Made by a program: the position numbers and the translations under genes. Shown here one piece after another: positions 7,586 to 14,551 of a stretch of 31,296 nucleotides of DNA. Source of the DNA: a virus. Within the stretch, counting starts at the first letter, position 1, and every line of letters starts with the position of its first letter. A model generated the notes under the pieces. It saw only the letters and a program-made list of their open reading frames with translations, was not told the DNA's origin and ran no database searches. Location of the stretch: the IMG/VR virus record IMGVR_UViG_3300000553_000200, positions 1-31,296 of that record; one strand, given 5' to 3'.

Positions 7586-7614
7586 ATTTTAGCATAGGCA
7601 GCAGAATTTGTAAA
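7586..7614 (-). promoter_or_regulatory. Sigma70-like promoter upstream of queD
   Basis: Minus strand TTTACA (7614-7609), 17 bases, TAAAAT (7591-7586). Each hexamer differs from consensus by one base. The predicted start near 7579 leaves a 13-base leader containing AGGAG before the queD ATG at 7566, which supports that start. Confidence 0.65.
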
Positions 7615-7646
7615 GCGGGAATGATGCCCTGAGACCGCTTGAAACA

Positions 7647-7654
7647 TATTTATT
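7647..7654 (-). promoter_or_regulatory. Late-type promoter motif AATAAATA
   Basis: Minus strand AATAAATA, one base from the T4 late consensus TATAAATA and fitting the NATAAATA pattern. It overlaps the stop codon of the 67-residue gene and would add a second, late start for queD. Confidence 0.4.
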
Positions 7655-7853
7655 TTTTAGGGTAATTATTTTGTAATTTCCATATTTTTTCTTTGGCTTC
7701 GTTGAGGTCTTGCCTTAAACTGACATTTAGATTTTCAGCTATTGTCAATCTGTCTTGTAAGGCAGTATCGAGCACAATAGGTTTTGGTCTAGAATGATAA
7801 GCAATAGTTGTTCCAACAGCCCACCCAAGAATAAAAAGTAGTAAAGATATCAT
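7650..7853 (-). CDS. Small single-pass membrane protein with coiled-coil tail
   Basis: A 67-residue protein. Residues 2-18 (SLLLFILGWAVGTTIAY) form one hydrophobic segment. The rest is charged and heptad-like (LQDRLTIAENLNVSLRQDL), suggesting a short coiled coil. The short N-terminus suggests a membrane anchor with the coil in the cytoplasm or periplasm. It overlaps folE by four bases (ATGA). This layout is seen in spanin or holin accessory proteins and in many unnamed phage proteins. No specific function can be claimed. Confidence 0.55.
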   Translation of the reverse strand: MISLLLFILGWAVGTTIAYHSRPKPIVLDTALQDRLTIAENLNVSLRQDLNEAKEKIWKLQNNYPKK

Positions 7854-8611
7854 CTTGGGGCAAAATCCTGCTGTAGTTTAATATTGTCGAAGAACTCTTT
7901 CTTTGTTCCTATGTCTTCGTTAAATGCGCCCTTTAATACAGTGGTCTGTGTAAGACTAGAATGCGCCATTACGCCTCTATTTTCTACACATCCGTGAGTA
8001 GCCTGTATGTAGACTCCGACATTCTCGGAACCAGTAGCTCGCATTATTTCTCGAGCGATGTCGTTACATAACTCTTCTTGCAGTGTACCACGGCGAGCAC
8101 ACCACTGAGCGATTCTAGTATACTTAGATAGACCGATAAGTCTGTTGGCGGCAATAATGCCAATATAAGCCACACCAGTAACGGGTTGGTGATGATGACT
8201 ACACATACTGCGTAACTCACTACGTACAACAAGCATGCCTTCATATCTATCTTGACTATCATTTGGAAAAGCTGTTGCATCTGGAGCAGGATCATAACGA
8301 CCTGCCATGATTTCGTTGAAATACATTTTTGCCAAGCGCCGAGCTGTGCCTTGACTATTTGGATCTGTTTCTCGATCAATTAGTAGTGTGTCTAATACTC
8401 GTTCAAATGCTTCTGTAGCTTCATCGATCAAATGTTCTTTGGCGCTCTCATGCAAATAATCGCTGATATTATCTCCGGCCCAGAAACGTTTTTTATCCTG
8501 TTTCATTCTGGCGCGGAGGGCATCTGCCAAACTACTTTCTCGATATTCACCATCTCTGGTCATAGTATCTATAGCCATTCTCGATTCCATAAGTGTGTGT
8601 GTTTTAATCAT
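7850..8611 (-). CDS. folE: GTP cyclohydrolase I (FolE)
   Basis: Converts GTP to dihydroneopterin triphosphate, the first step of both folate and 7-deazaguanine synthesis. The C-terminal half holds the family core: MCSHHHQPVTG with zinc ligand C137 and following His, RLIGLSKYTRI, ARRGTLQEEL, and HGCVENRG with zinc ligand C208. The N-terminal 60 residues are less conserved. The ATG directly follows the upstream gene's stop and has a GGGGAAG ribosome site. With QueD and QueE it would give three consecutive steps of the pathway in one phage. At 253 residues it is slightly longer than the bacterial enzyme. Confidence 0.9.
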   Translation of the reverse strand: MIKTHTLMESRMAIDTMTRDGEYRESSLADALRARMKQDKKRFWAGDNISDYLHESAKEHLIDEATEAFERVLDTLLIDRETDPNSQGTARRLAKMYFNEIMAGRYDPAPDATAFPNDSQDRYEGMLVVRSELRSMCSHHHQPVTGVAYIGIIAANRLIGLSKYTRIAQWCARRGTLQEELCNDIAREIMRATGSENVGVYIQATHGCVENRGVMAHSSLTQTTVLKGAFNEDIGTKKEFFDNIKLQQDFAPR

Positions 8612-9001
8612 TTATTCTTCCCCTTGTTGAAGTCGTTCTAGTATTTCTTGTTGCTCTTGTTGTTTTGTTTTATTTAGATCGTATTTTTCAAATCTATAAC
8701 TATACTTCATAGAAGGCATGAGTGATACTTTTTCAAAAGTATCCATTTGCTCTTGATTGACATTGTAGACATACCCTACTAGTTCTCGGTCTTTGTTACC
8801 GTCATCTTCTATACCATAACTTTTCCTGTCTCCGCGTATTGCGTCTCGGCTGACATAGTATTCGTCGTCAATGTCTTGTACAAATTTTTCTAACGTTTTT
8901 TCATCTTTATTATATACAAAGTATAGATAGTCAGCATCATACAATCTATCATAGTCATTTTTATTATCGGTTAATTTTTCTATGCGTTCTTGTAGTATCA
9001 T
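8612..9001 (-). CDS. Hypothetical charged protein, possibly leaderless
   Basis: A 129-residue protein with many Asp, Glu, Lys and Tyr residues and a Gln/Glu-rich helical C-terminus (TKQQEQQEILERLQQ). No known domain. It has no ribosome site: the sigma70 -10 box at 9013-9008 puts the expected transcription start on the A of its ATG at 9001. It is the first gene of the operon carrying folE. Function unknown. Confidence 0.6.
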   Translation of the reverse strand: MILQERIEKLTDNKNDYDRLYDADYLYFVYNKDEKTLEKFVQDIDDEYYVSRDAIRGDRKSYGIEDDGNKDRELVGYVYNVNQEQMDTFEKVSLMPSMKYSYRFEKYDLNKTKQQEQQEILERLQQGEE

Positions 9002-9007
9002 ATGTCT

Positions 9008-9036
9008 AGTATATAGAGTATTTAGATTAATGTCAA
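9008..9036 (-). promoter_or_regulatory. Sigma70-like promoter, start at ATG
   Basis: Minus strand TTGACA (9036-9031), 17 bases, TATACT (9013-9008). A late-type CTAAATA (9025-9019) sits inside the spacer. The standard offset from the -10 box puts +1 at 9001, the first base of the downstream ATG. Confidence 0.75.
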
Positions 9037-9038
9037 TA

Positions 9039-10151
9039 CTATCTGATATTTTTTAATAATGCTTTGGCTGAAAAGAAATTTTCAGACAGTATTTTTGATT
9101 GTTTGTTTACGTATGGCACAAACTCATTGTAATTATCCATATAACTCACAATCTTATCACAGAGATTTTGTCGATGTATTAAATAACTACCAAAATCTTC
9201 AGTCCATTGGCTAGGATATTTGAACATAGGATAATACATTTCTGTATAACTTAAACGATCTGGAACTACGGGGATAGCATCCACTAGAGCACCTTCATAG
9301 CATGAAATGCCCAAGGTTTCTTGTAAGTTAGCACTGAATACTAGTTTAGCTTCACCTAACAAATTATGATATTCATTTTTTGTTAGCTGTTGATCCTGAC
9401 ACACTACAAATTCATATTCGGGTAAGTGTGTAGCTAAGTCTCGAAAAATCTCTACTTGCTTCTCTGGTGCGATGCGATGTGGGAAAAGAATAAGGTCACG
9501 CTTGGGCATGTTCTTATATGGAGTTAGAATATCGTCCATATATTCCATAGGCCATCCTGTTTGTTGCATCTTGGGAAATTTACTGTCTAATACTTCGGCT
9601 AAATCTTCTTTATACCAAGGATTTTCATTTTGAAATCCTCCGTTGAGTAATTCTCTAAAGATTAATTCCATATGAAATTTAGTAGCAAAATAGTTATGGT
9701 CGTAGCAGTGATAGAAACTCTGCTCAGCATGGCGGACCCACGGCTTAGCACCAACAAGCCGCCCTAGGAAATCTTGGGGATCGTATGATCCACTATGAAA
9801 TAGTCCGTGGAGTGTCCAGTTAAAGCCTAATAGATCCTTCATATATTTGAGTTGAATAACTGTAGGATTCCACGCGTCTGTAAAAAGGATGTGATCGTCA
9901 GTAGAAGTCTCACCCCTATTGTGATGCTCTAAAAAATTACATAACTGAGAACTTTTCCAATAGTTGGTATCTGAAAAGTTTAAGAAAGCACCGGGAGTGA
10001 GTTGGCTATTCTTTTGAACGCCGTCGATCTGAACAACATTAAACTTATCGCCTAACTTATGTTTAAGTAATTTTGGAATGTGTTCGTGCCATTGTTTTGT
10101 ATAACGGGTCTCTAAACACTCAAGGGAGAAAATCCAAATTGTGGGTTTCAT
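9039..10151 (-). CDS. GT4-like glycosyltransferase
   Basis: A 370-residue protein with a GT-B type C-terminal half. DLILFPHRIAPEKQVEIFRDL resembles the donor-domain start (sugar transferases of family 4 have fPHRl.peKg), and KLVFSANLQETLGISCYEGALVDAIPVVPD contains the conserved E-x7-E type segment. The ATG at 10151 (MKPTIWIFS) has GGAGG eight bases upstream. A longer form from 10193 would start inside the promoter. It has its own promoter and precedes the folE operon. The acceptor is unknown. It differs in sequence from the GT4-like protein at 21.2-22.6 kb. Confidence 0.75.
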   Translation of the reverse strand: MKPTIWIFSLECLETRYTKQWHEHIPKLLKHKLGDKFNVVQIDGVQKNSQLTPGAFLNFSDTNYWKSSQLCNFLEHHNRGETSTDDHILFTDAWNPTVIQLKYMKDLLGFNWTLHGLFHSGSYDPQDFLGRLVGAKPWVRHAEQSFYHCYDHNYFATKFHMELIFRELLNGGFQNENPWYKEDLAEVLDSKFPKMQQTGWPMEYMDDILTPYKNMPKRDLILFPHRIAPEKQVEIFRDLATHLPEYEFVVCQDQQLTKNEYHNLLGEAKLVFSANLQETLGISCYEGALVDAIPVVPDRLSYTEMYYPMFKYPSQWTEDFGSYLIHRQNLCDKIVSYMDNYNEFVPYVNKQSKILSENFFSAKALLKNIR

Positions 10152-10175
10152 TAAATAAGCCTCCGTGCCATAATG

Positions 10176-10183
10176 TATAAATA
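10176..10183 (+). promoter_or_regulatory. T4-type late promoter for the homing endonuclease
   Basis: TATAAATA on the plus strand, a full match to the T4 late consensus, about 30 bases upstream of the plus-strand HNH gene. Homing endonuclease genes of T4-like phages often carry their own late promoter. Confidence 0.6.
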
Positions 10184-10184
10184 A

Positions 10185-10213
10185 AGTATACACTACTTAT
10201 CAGTAAAAGTCAA
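10185..10213 (-). promoter_or_regulatory. Sigma70-like promoter for the glycosyltransferase
   Basis: Minus strand TTGACT (10213-10208), 17 bases, TATACT (10190-10185), one mismatch per hexamer. Start near 10178, leaving a leader of about 27 bases with GGAGG before the ATG at 10151. It lies back to back with the plus-strand late motif. Confidence 0.7.
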
Positions 10214-11052
10214 TGCTTATGAACAAATCAGAATTAAAAAATCTAATAGAAACTTATCCAAACCAAGTAACAGATTTACGATCTGTAATCAAGAACTACA
10301 TTAAAACTTGTTCAACAGACTATCCTTCAGATTGGCCTTTGTTTCAAAAAGCATTTCACGAATTATATTTAGAAGCAACGGTTGATCCTGTGTTGTGTCC
10401 AGTATGCCGTATCAACCCTTTGAGATTTACAGGACTCCGTAATGGATATACCAAAAATTGCTCTGCTTCTTGTAGGAATCGTAACCCAGAATTCTTGAGA
10501 AAATATAAGGATGCTTGTTTGGCAAAATACGGAACAGAATTTGCCTCTCAATCAACAACATTTAGAGATACAGTAAAAAATACATTACTTGAAAAATACG
10601 GAGCAGATAATCCGATGCGTATTGATAAATTTAAGAGTAAGTTAAAAGATGTATTACTTGAAAAATATGGGGTTGACAACGCTTCTAAATCAAATATTGT
10701 AACAGCTAAAATTAGAAAATCACGGATCGACTCTGGCAGCTGGGTAAGCGATGAAGATCGTACAGAGTTAGAAAAATATCGATTAGCAGTAAAGAAAATA
10801 ACTGCTAAATCATATCACGATCATTACTACAAAATCAATCCTAATAACTTAACTCGTTCAAGATATCAATACCATGTAGATCATATTTTTTCAGTAGAAG
10901 AAGGATTTAAACAAAAAGTTCCAGTCGAAGTTATTGGTCACTGGACTAATTTAAGAATGTTATGGCATTTAGATAATTCTATTAAAAATACTAAATGCCA
11001 TACCACCTTAAAACAACTACTTGAACAATACAAGTTAAAACGGTCTTCCTAA
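10213..11052 (+). CDS. Free-standing HNH homing endonuclease
   Basis: The only plus-strand gene recognised. A zinc-finger-like set CPVC (62-65) and CSASC (83-87) is followed by three KYG repeats (near 105, 128, 151; LLEKYGADN and LLEKYGVDN), which are typical DNA-binding modules of phage homing endonucleases. The HNH core is HVDH at 221-224, N246 in WTNLRML, and NSIKNTKC at 255-262. Such enzymes cut a related genome and spread by repair. It lies between two unrelated minus-strand genes with its own late promoter, and its end overlaps the next gene by 18 bases. Start at 10213 or 10219 is undecided; neither has a strong ribosome site. Confidence 0.85.
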   Translation: MLMNKSELKNLIETYPNQVTDLRSVIKNYIKTCSTDYPSDWPLFQKAFHELYLEATVDPVLCPVCRINPLRFTGLRNGYTKNCSASCRNRNPEFLRKYKDACLAKYGTEFASQSTTFRDTVKNTLLEKYGADNPMRIDKFKSKLKDVLLEKYGVDNASKSNIVTAKIRKSRIDSGSWVSDEDRTELEKYRLAVKKITAKSYHDHYYKINPNNLTRSRYQYHVDHIFSVEEGFKQKVPVEVIGHWTNLRMLWHLDNSIKNTKCHTTLKQLLEQYKLKRSS

Positions 11053-11256
11053 TCTACGAGCATCTTCTAACCACATATTCTTGGCATTTTTGCCTTGAAT
11101 AAATTTGTTGTACTGCTGCCATGCATAACTTTTGAAGTTATATAAATCTGCTTCGTTATATTTATAGCCGTAGTCTTGACAAAACGATAAAAACTTATCT
11201 AAATCATCTTGAATGGCAAGTGCTCTTGCGTTGGGTTTGAAATATTGCTTTCCCAT
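11035..11256 (-). CDS. Small conserved-looking phage protein, unknown
   Basis: A 73-residue protein rich in aromatic and charged residues (NFKSYAWQQYNKF). I have the impression that similar small proteins recur in marine T4-like phages without a known role. It ends inside the last codons of the convergent HNH gene (18-base overlap), so the endonuclease may have been inserted directly against it. A run of A with AAGG-like bases precedes the ATG. Function unknown. Confidence 0.6.
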   Translation of the reverse strand: MGKQYFKPNARALAIQDDLDKFLSFCQDYGYKYNEADLYNFKSYAWQQYNKFIQGKNAKNMWLEDARRLGRPF

Positions 11257-11301
11257 TTTTTTCCTTAAATTTTAATACTGCTGGTTGATAAAATTCTAAA
11301 C

Positions 11302-11327
11302 TATTTAACATTAAATTCTGTTAAATA
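11302..11327. repeat. 9-bp perfect inverted repeat at gene end
   Basis: TATTTAACA at 11302-11310 pairs exactly with 11319-11327 across an 8-base spacer. It overlaps the stop codon of the T-fold gene. In the transcript it forms an AT-only-rich hairpin followed by a T-rich stretch, possibly a weak terminator or a binding site. Confidence 0.5.
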
Positions 11328-11776
11328 ACAATTGATTGTGCTGGACGAGTAGTATTAAATTCTAAATAAGCACCGTTAATATTATCTTCTGACACGTCAA
11401 TCCGCACATCGCAGTCTGGATATCTAACAGCGATTTGTAAATATAAATCTTGAGCTATCATTTCGCAGCTTTTTGAATTTAATGATAGTGTATTAGATCC
11501 GTATAAATTTTCTAACCATCTACGCATTTGTATAAATTCAATATCTCGATTTGAATGTTTTACTTCGATCCAAACCTTGATAAAAAAGTAGTGCATGTGT
11601 TTAAATGCTAAATGTGATACATCGTATTCATCGCCTGTAGCGTATTTAGAATCTGTGGCCGCTTCGGGAAAACAATGATATCCTTCTTTTTGTATTGATA
11701 CATACACAAATTGTTTTGCTTTTTCCATAATTCTAATAGCTTTCTCTGCTAATGCTTCTAATCTTTGCTGTTCCAT
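11321..11776 (-). CDS. QueD/PTPS-like T-fold protein
   Basis: A 151-residue protein that I assign tentatively to the T-fold (6-pyruvoyl tetrahydropterin synthase-like) group. Support: HMHYFFIKVWIEVKHSNRDI, like the HrH-F-v strand of the fold; KSCEMIAQDLYLQIA, like the second-half helix; and DVSEDNINGAYLEF, like the C-terminal substrate-binding strand. It lacks the CxxxHGH site of QueD. It may be a QueD paralogue or a protein with another pterin-like ligand. AAAGG six bases upstream supports the ATG at 11776. It sits in the operon with DpdA, which is suggestive but not proof. Confidence 0.5.
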   Translation of the reverse strand: MEQQRLEALAEKAIRIMEKAKQFVYVSIQKEGYHCFPEAATDSKYATGDEYDVSHLAFKHMHYFFIKVWIEVKHSNRDIEFIQMRRWLENLYGSNTLSLNSKSCEMIAQDLYLQIAVRYPDCDVRIDVSEDNINGAYLEFNTTRPAQSIVI

Positions 11777-11777
11777 A

Positions 11778-12059
11778 TCAAACCTTTTTTAACATTTCAA
11801 AAGTAACAATTTTACCAATGCTTTCTGCGACGTCAACACCATCGGGTATAACGTGTAGGAAAAAGACAATTTCACCTTTCTTAGGGTTATACCTTCTTAC
11901 TTCTACTATTGTACCACCCGAAACTTTTTGTATTGAAAATCTTAAAGGATCTGACAAATCAATAGTTTCTCGATCACACACACCTAATGAATATGTTTCG
12001 ATATTGCGACCGTAATCCCAGCCCCATTTACATAACTTAGCCCATAGTAATCTAATCAT
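11778..12059 (-). CDS. Hypothetical protein
   Basis: A 93-residue protein starting MIRLLWAKL. I chose the ATG at 12059 because it overlaps the upstream stop as ATGA, the pattern of this operon. A longer form from 12092 would overlap by 37 bases. Several beta-strand-like stretches (GGTIVEVRRYN, EIVFFLHVI) suggest a small beta-rich domain. No known motif. Confidence 0.55.
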   Translation of the reverse strand: MIRLLWAKLCKWGWDYGRNIETYSLGVCDRETIDLSDPLRFSIQKVSGGTIVEVRRYNPKKGEIVFFLHVIPDGVDVAESIGKIVTFEMLKKV

Positions 12060-12574
12060 TGTATTTCTGTATCCTGTGTATATTGATCCCAATAGGTATA
12101 TTTGTCTTTACTCATGAGATCATGTAGTTGATGAGTCCACACACCTGGATTTGTTTTACCCCAAGTGAGGTCATCCAGTTTAAGTGTAGCGTTATAGTTA
12201 AGCTGATTAATGTAAGGGATCTTACAACTAATCATTGGTACGAATCTAGGATATTCGCTATACCCAGATTCAATTACTCCTTCGGTATGACTTACATCAA
12301 AATCTAGTGTTACCCAGTAGTCAGCTTTTAAACAAGCCAAGATAACATCGTCCCAAGCTTTATATTCGTCCTGACTGATAGATTTTGGATTGAAACTCTG
12401 ACTAGTTCCAAAATAAATGTGATTGACTTTGGCTTCGCTAGCTTTATCAAAAATCTCACATATATCCGGTGTTCCGACTACAAACAATGTTTTCATACCA
12501 TGGCATACAGTATGCTCTACTTCGTACCCTGTAAAGTAAACGACACCTTGTCGTTCTTCTGTGTTTAGCGCCAT
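12056..12574 (-). CDS. Conserved-looking phage protein, unknown
   Basis: A 172-residue protein without a known catalytic motif. The N-terminal VVYFTGYEVEHTVCHGMKT and middle KVNHIYFGTSQSFNP look like strand-loop units, and WVTLDFDVSH lies later. I think similar proteins occur in many marine T4-like phages without assigned function. It overlaps the dehydrogenase upstream by 10 bases and couples to the next gene by ATGA. Confidence 0.6.
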   Translation of the reverse strand: MALNTEERQGVVYFTGYEVEHTVCHGMKTLFVVGTPDICEIFDKASEAKVNHIYFGTSQSFNPKSISQDEYKAWDDVILACLKADYWVTLDFDVSHTEGVIESGYSEYPRFVPMISCKIPYINQLNYNATLKLDDLTWGKTNPGVWTHQLHDLMSKDKYTYWDQYTQDTEIQ

Positions 12575-13452
12575 ACAATATACCCTCTACTATACCCGCT
12601 TGGACGATCCATACCATCCGCAAACGCTTGCTGCCACTCTGTATCTCTATTATACGCTTGAGTCCAGAACTTGTCAACATCAAGGTTGCCCATTTGTATC
12701 TTATTTTTTGCGTCCCACATGGCATTGATAAAATTCTTATGCCTTGGACTAGGTCTAACCGTGGTACAGGCTCGCCATAACTGTTGTTCGGCTTCCCCAC
12801 GACTGACCTCTTTACCTACGGCATCGATAATCAACGCATTGTTATTAAGCTTGATATCTGTACCTATTTGATATTTTCCAGATAAATCAATCACTATATC
12901 ATAATTCTCTTTAGCAGATTTTATTAATTCTGTGCCCCATAGATTGATATTGTGGTTGCCTAGCACATCTACATAAAAATGATAATCTAATAATTTATTG
13001 CGGGCCACCCATGCTAGGAATCCGCTACCAATAATCAGTACCCTTCCGCCTGTCCTAGTCTGAAACTCATTTAAGTTTTGTGATATCAAATGTATGCCAC
13101 AGGCCACTGGTTCAAGAATGTAACGAGGGTGAGCTGTGGGTACTGGCACAAATTCATCCTTGCGAACATTATACATATCCGCGTATGCCGGCTCACCTCG
13201 GGTAGCTACGTATTCGCCCACTTTGACATTATGTATTTCTGAACCAATTCGAGTTATAATACCCAACCCTTCGTGCCCCTGCATGTGTAATGGTAGTGGA
13301 CCAAAATCTCCCGACATCATGTCAATGTCACTGCGACAAACTCCAGTCATAACCGCACGTACTTCAATTTCATCTTGTGCGGGCTCGTTTTTTTCATACT
13401 CTACTTCTTTGAAGAATCCTTCGCCTGTGGTTTGTAAGCATCTTACCTTCAT
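12565..13452 (-). CDS. Zinc-type alcohol dehydrogenase-like (MDR) oxidoreductase
   Basis: A 295-residue medium-chain dehydrogenase/reductase. The GroES-like N-terminal domain has the catalytic zinc ligands C39 in GVCRSD and H60-E61 in QGHEGLG. VKVGEYVATRG follows as usual. The nucleotide-binding part starts at RVLIIGSGFLAW and is shorter than normal, so the enzyme is about 45 residues below typical length. It overlaps the Gfo/Idh/MocA gene (ATGA). The pair resembles oxidoreductase pairs used in cyclitol or sugar oxidation. In a phage they may prepare a sugar-like group. The substrate is unknown. Confidence 0.75.
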   Translation of the reverse strand: MKVRCLQTTGEGFFKEVEYEKNEPAQDEIEVRAVMTGVCRSDIDMMSGDFGPLPLHMQGHEGLGIITRIGSEIHNVKVGEYVATRGEPAYADMYNVRKDEFVPVPTAHPRYILEPVACGIHLISQNLNEFQTRTGGRVLIIGSGFLAWVARNKLLDYHFYVDVLGNHNINLWGTELIKSAKENYDIVIDLSGKYQIGTDIKLNNNALIIDAVGKEVSRGEAEQQLWRACTTVRPSPRHKNFINAMWDAKNKIQMGNLDVDKFWTQAYNRDTEWQQAFADGMDRPSGYSRGYIVWR

Positions 13453-14336
13453 AAATTTTCTATTCTTTCATGTATCCAAAAATCTTTTAATAATTGATCT
13501 TGCCAAAAATTGTTATTGTTTATATTAGCAACACAGTCTTCAATCATTGCTTTATAAGCACTTTCTGGACACAATCCCAATTCAAAACGTTTGACTGTGC
13601 CATCAGTCAGTTCAAATTCTATAGCGCGATTGTCTTCTTTACTATCGGCCCAATTGGCTTCTAATTTCCAAGTCTTATGTTGACTCATAAATTTAATCTT
13701 ACACATGTCATCTACATCATAGATACCATCTCGTTTTACAGTACCATATTCGGTATCACCAATTTCTGACAAAGAATGCAACTGCTTGGATTCATTCCCA
13801 GTCATATAACCCTTGGTCCATTCTGTATTAATAGCCATATACAAACTTAACAAATGCGGCATTAGATCTCTACTGACCCCACCAAATGCTAATTTTTTAG
13901 TAGTGAACCAAGTACCAGGGCCGGGAATACGATTCTTGTTGATCCATTTAAGTTTGATAGCTGTGCTTTTATCAACGTAACTACGCATTTCATCTAAATT
14001 ATCACGCCACATATTATTCTTAACCATCATAAAACGTGTACTCTTAAATGTATGTGTCAATGTAGCCCAATTTTCGCTATTCTTTACTCCGGGTTTTTCA
14101 ACAAAAACAATTCCGGCACAAGCAGCCACTTTAGTAGCCAATTCAAAATGTGTGTAGTTAGGAGTACAAATATGCACAGTATCAAACGTACCGTAGCTGG
14201 TAATAGCAGATACAACATCCGTGAAGTCAGCTCCTTTGTTGACATCTGCGTCTACAGTAACTACTGTAGATCCTAGCTCGGTTAGTACACTTTTGTATAG
14301 TTGACCAATTCCCATTCCAATTATTAAACTTTTCAT
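13449..14336 (-). CDS. Gfo/Idh/MocA-family oxidoreductase
   Basis: A 295-residue NAD(P)-dependent oxidoreductase of the glucose-fructose oxidoreductase family. The Rossmann start is SLIIGMGIG. TPNYTH at 58-63 and EKPG at 80-83 (the family's EKP motif, with the catalytic-type Lys) are clear. FGGVSRDLMPHLLSLY later matches the usual GGG..D..H segment. Start and stop are both ATGA overlaps, so it is translated in step with its neighbours. It sits immediately before the MDR dehydrogenase. Substrate unknown, probably a sugar or nucleotide-linked sugar. Confidence 0.8.
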   Translation of the reverse strand: MKSLIIGMGIGQLYKSVLTELGSTVVTVDADVNKGADFTDVVSAITSYGTFDTVHICTPNYTHFELATKVAACAGIVFVEKPGVKNSENWATLTHTFKSTRFMMVKNNMWRDNLDEMRSYVDKSTAIKLKWINKNRIPGPGTWFTTKKLAFGGVSRDLMPHLLSLYMAINTEWTKGYMTGNESKQLHSLSEIGDTEYGTVKRDGIYDVDDMCKIKFMSQHKTWKLEANWADSKEDNRAIEFELTDGTVKRFELGLCPESAYKAMIEDCVANINNNNFWQDQLLKDFWIHERIENL

Positions 14337-14551
14337 TTTATTTCCACTTTATATTCGCAACCACACCCTGTGTTTAACATATCTTTAATGCTGGAGTTTT
14401 TGTCGATTGGATTCCAAACAACAAAATTATTAACTACTTCGCCTTTTCGACAGGATTTACATATATGACTGTACAATTCAGCTTTTAATTGATCTACTGA
14501 GTCAAAGTTTTTCTGCCAAATTGGAAGAGACAATTTAATCAGTTTTATCAT
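14333..14551 (-). CDS. Small Cys-rich protein, possible zinc ribbon
   Basis: A 72-residue protein with HICKSCRKG (CxxC) and C-terminal NTGCGCEYK (CxC). The four Cys could bind one zinc ion. The N-terminus is short and basic (MIKLIKLSLP). It lies directly after dpdA with ATGA overlaps on both sides. A role with DpdA is possible by position only, and the text shows no catalytic motif. Confidence 0.55.
   Translation of the reverse strand: MIKLIKLSLPIWQKNFDSVDQLKAELYSHICKSCRKGEVVNNFVVWNPIDKNSSIKDMLNTGCGCEYKVEIK

Noticed and set aside
8044-8379. Frame with hydrophobic stretches inside folE
   Set aside because: Fully inside the conserved FolE core in another frame.
12456-12800. Overlapping minus-strand frame inside the MDR dehydrogenase
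   Set aside because: It is a shifted frame of a gene with clear dehydrogenase motifs, and it lacks a ribosome site.
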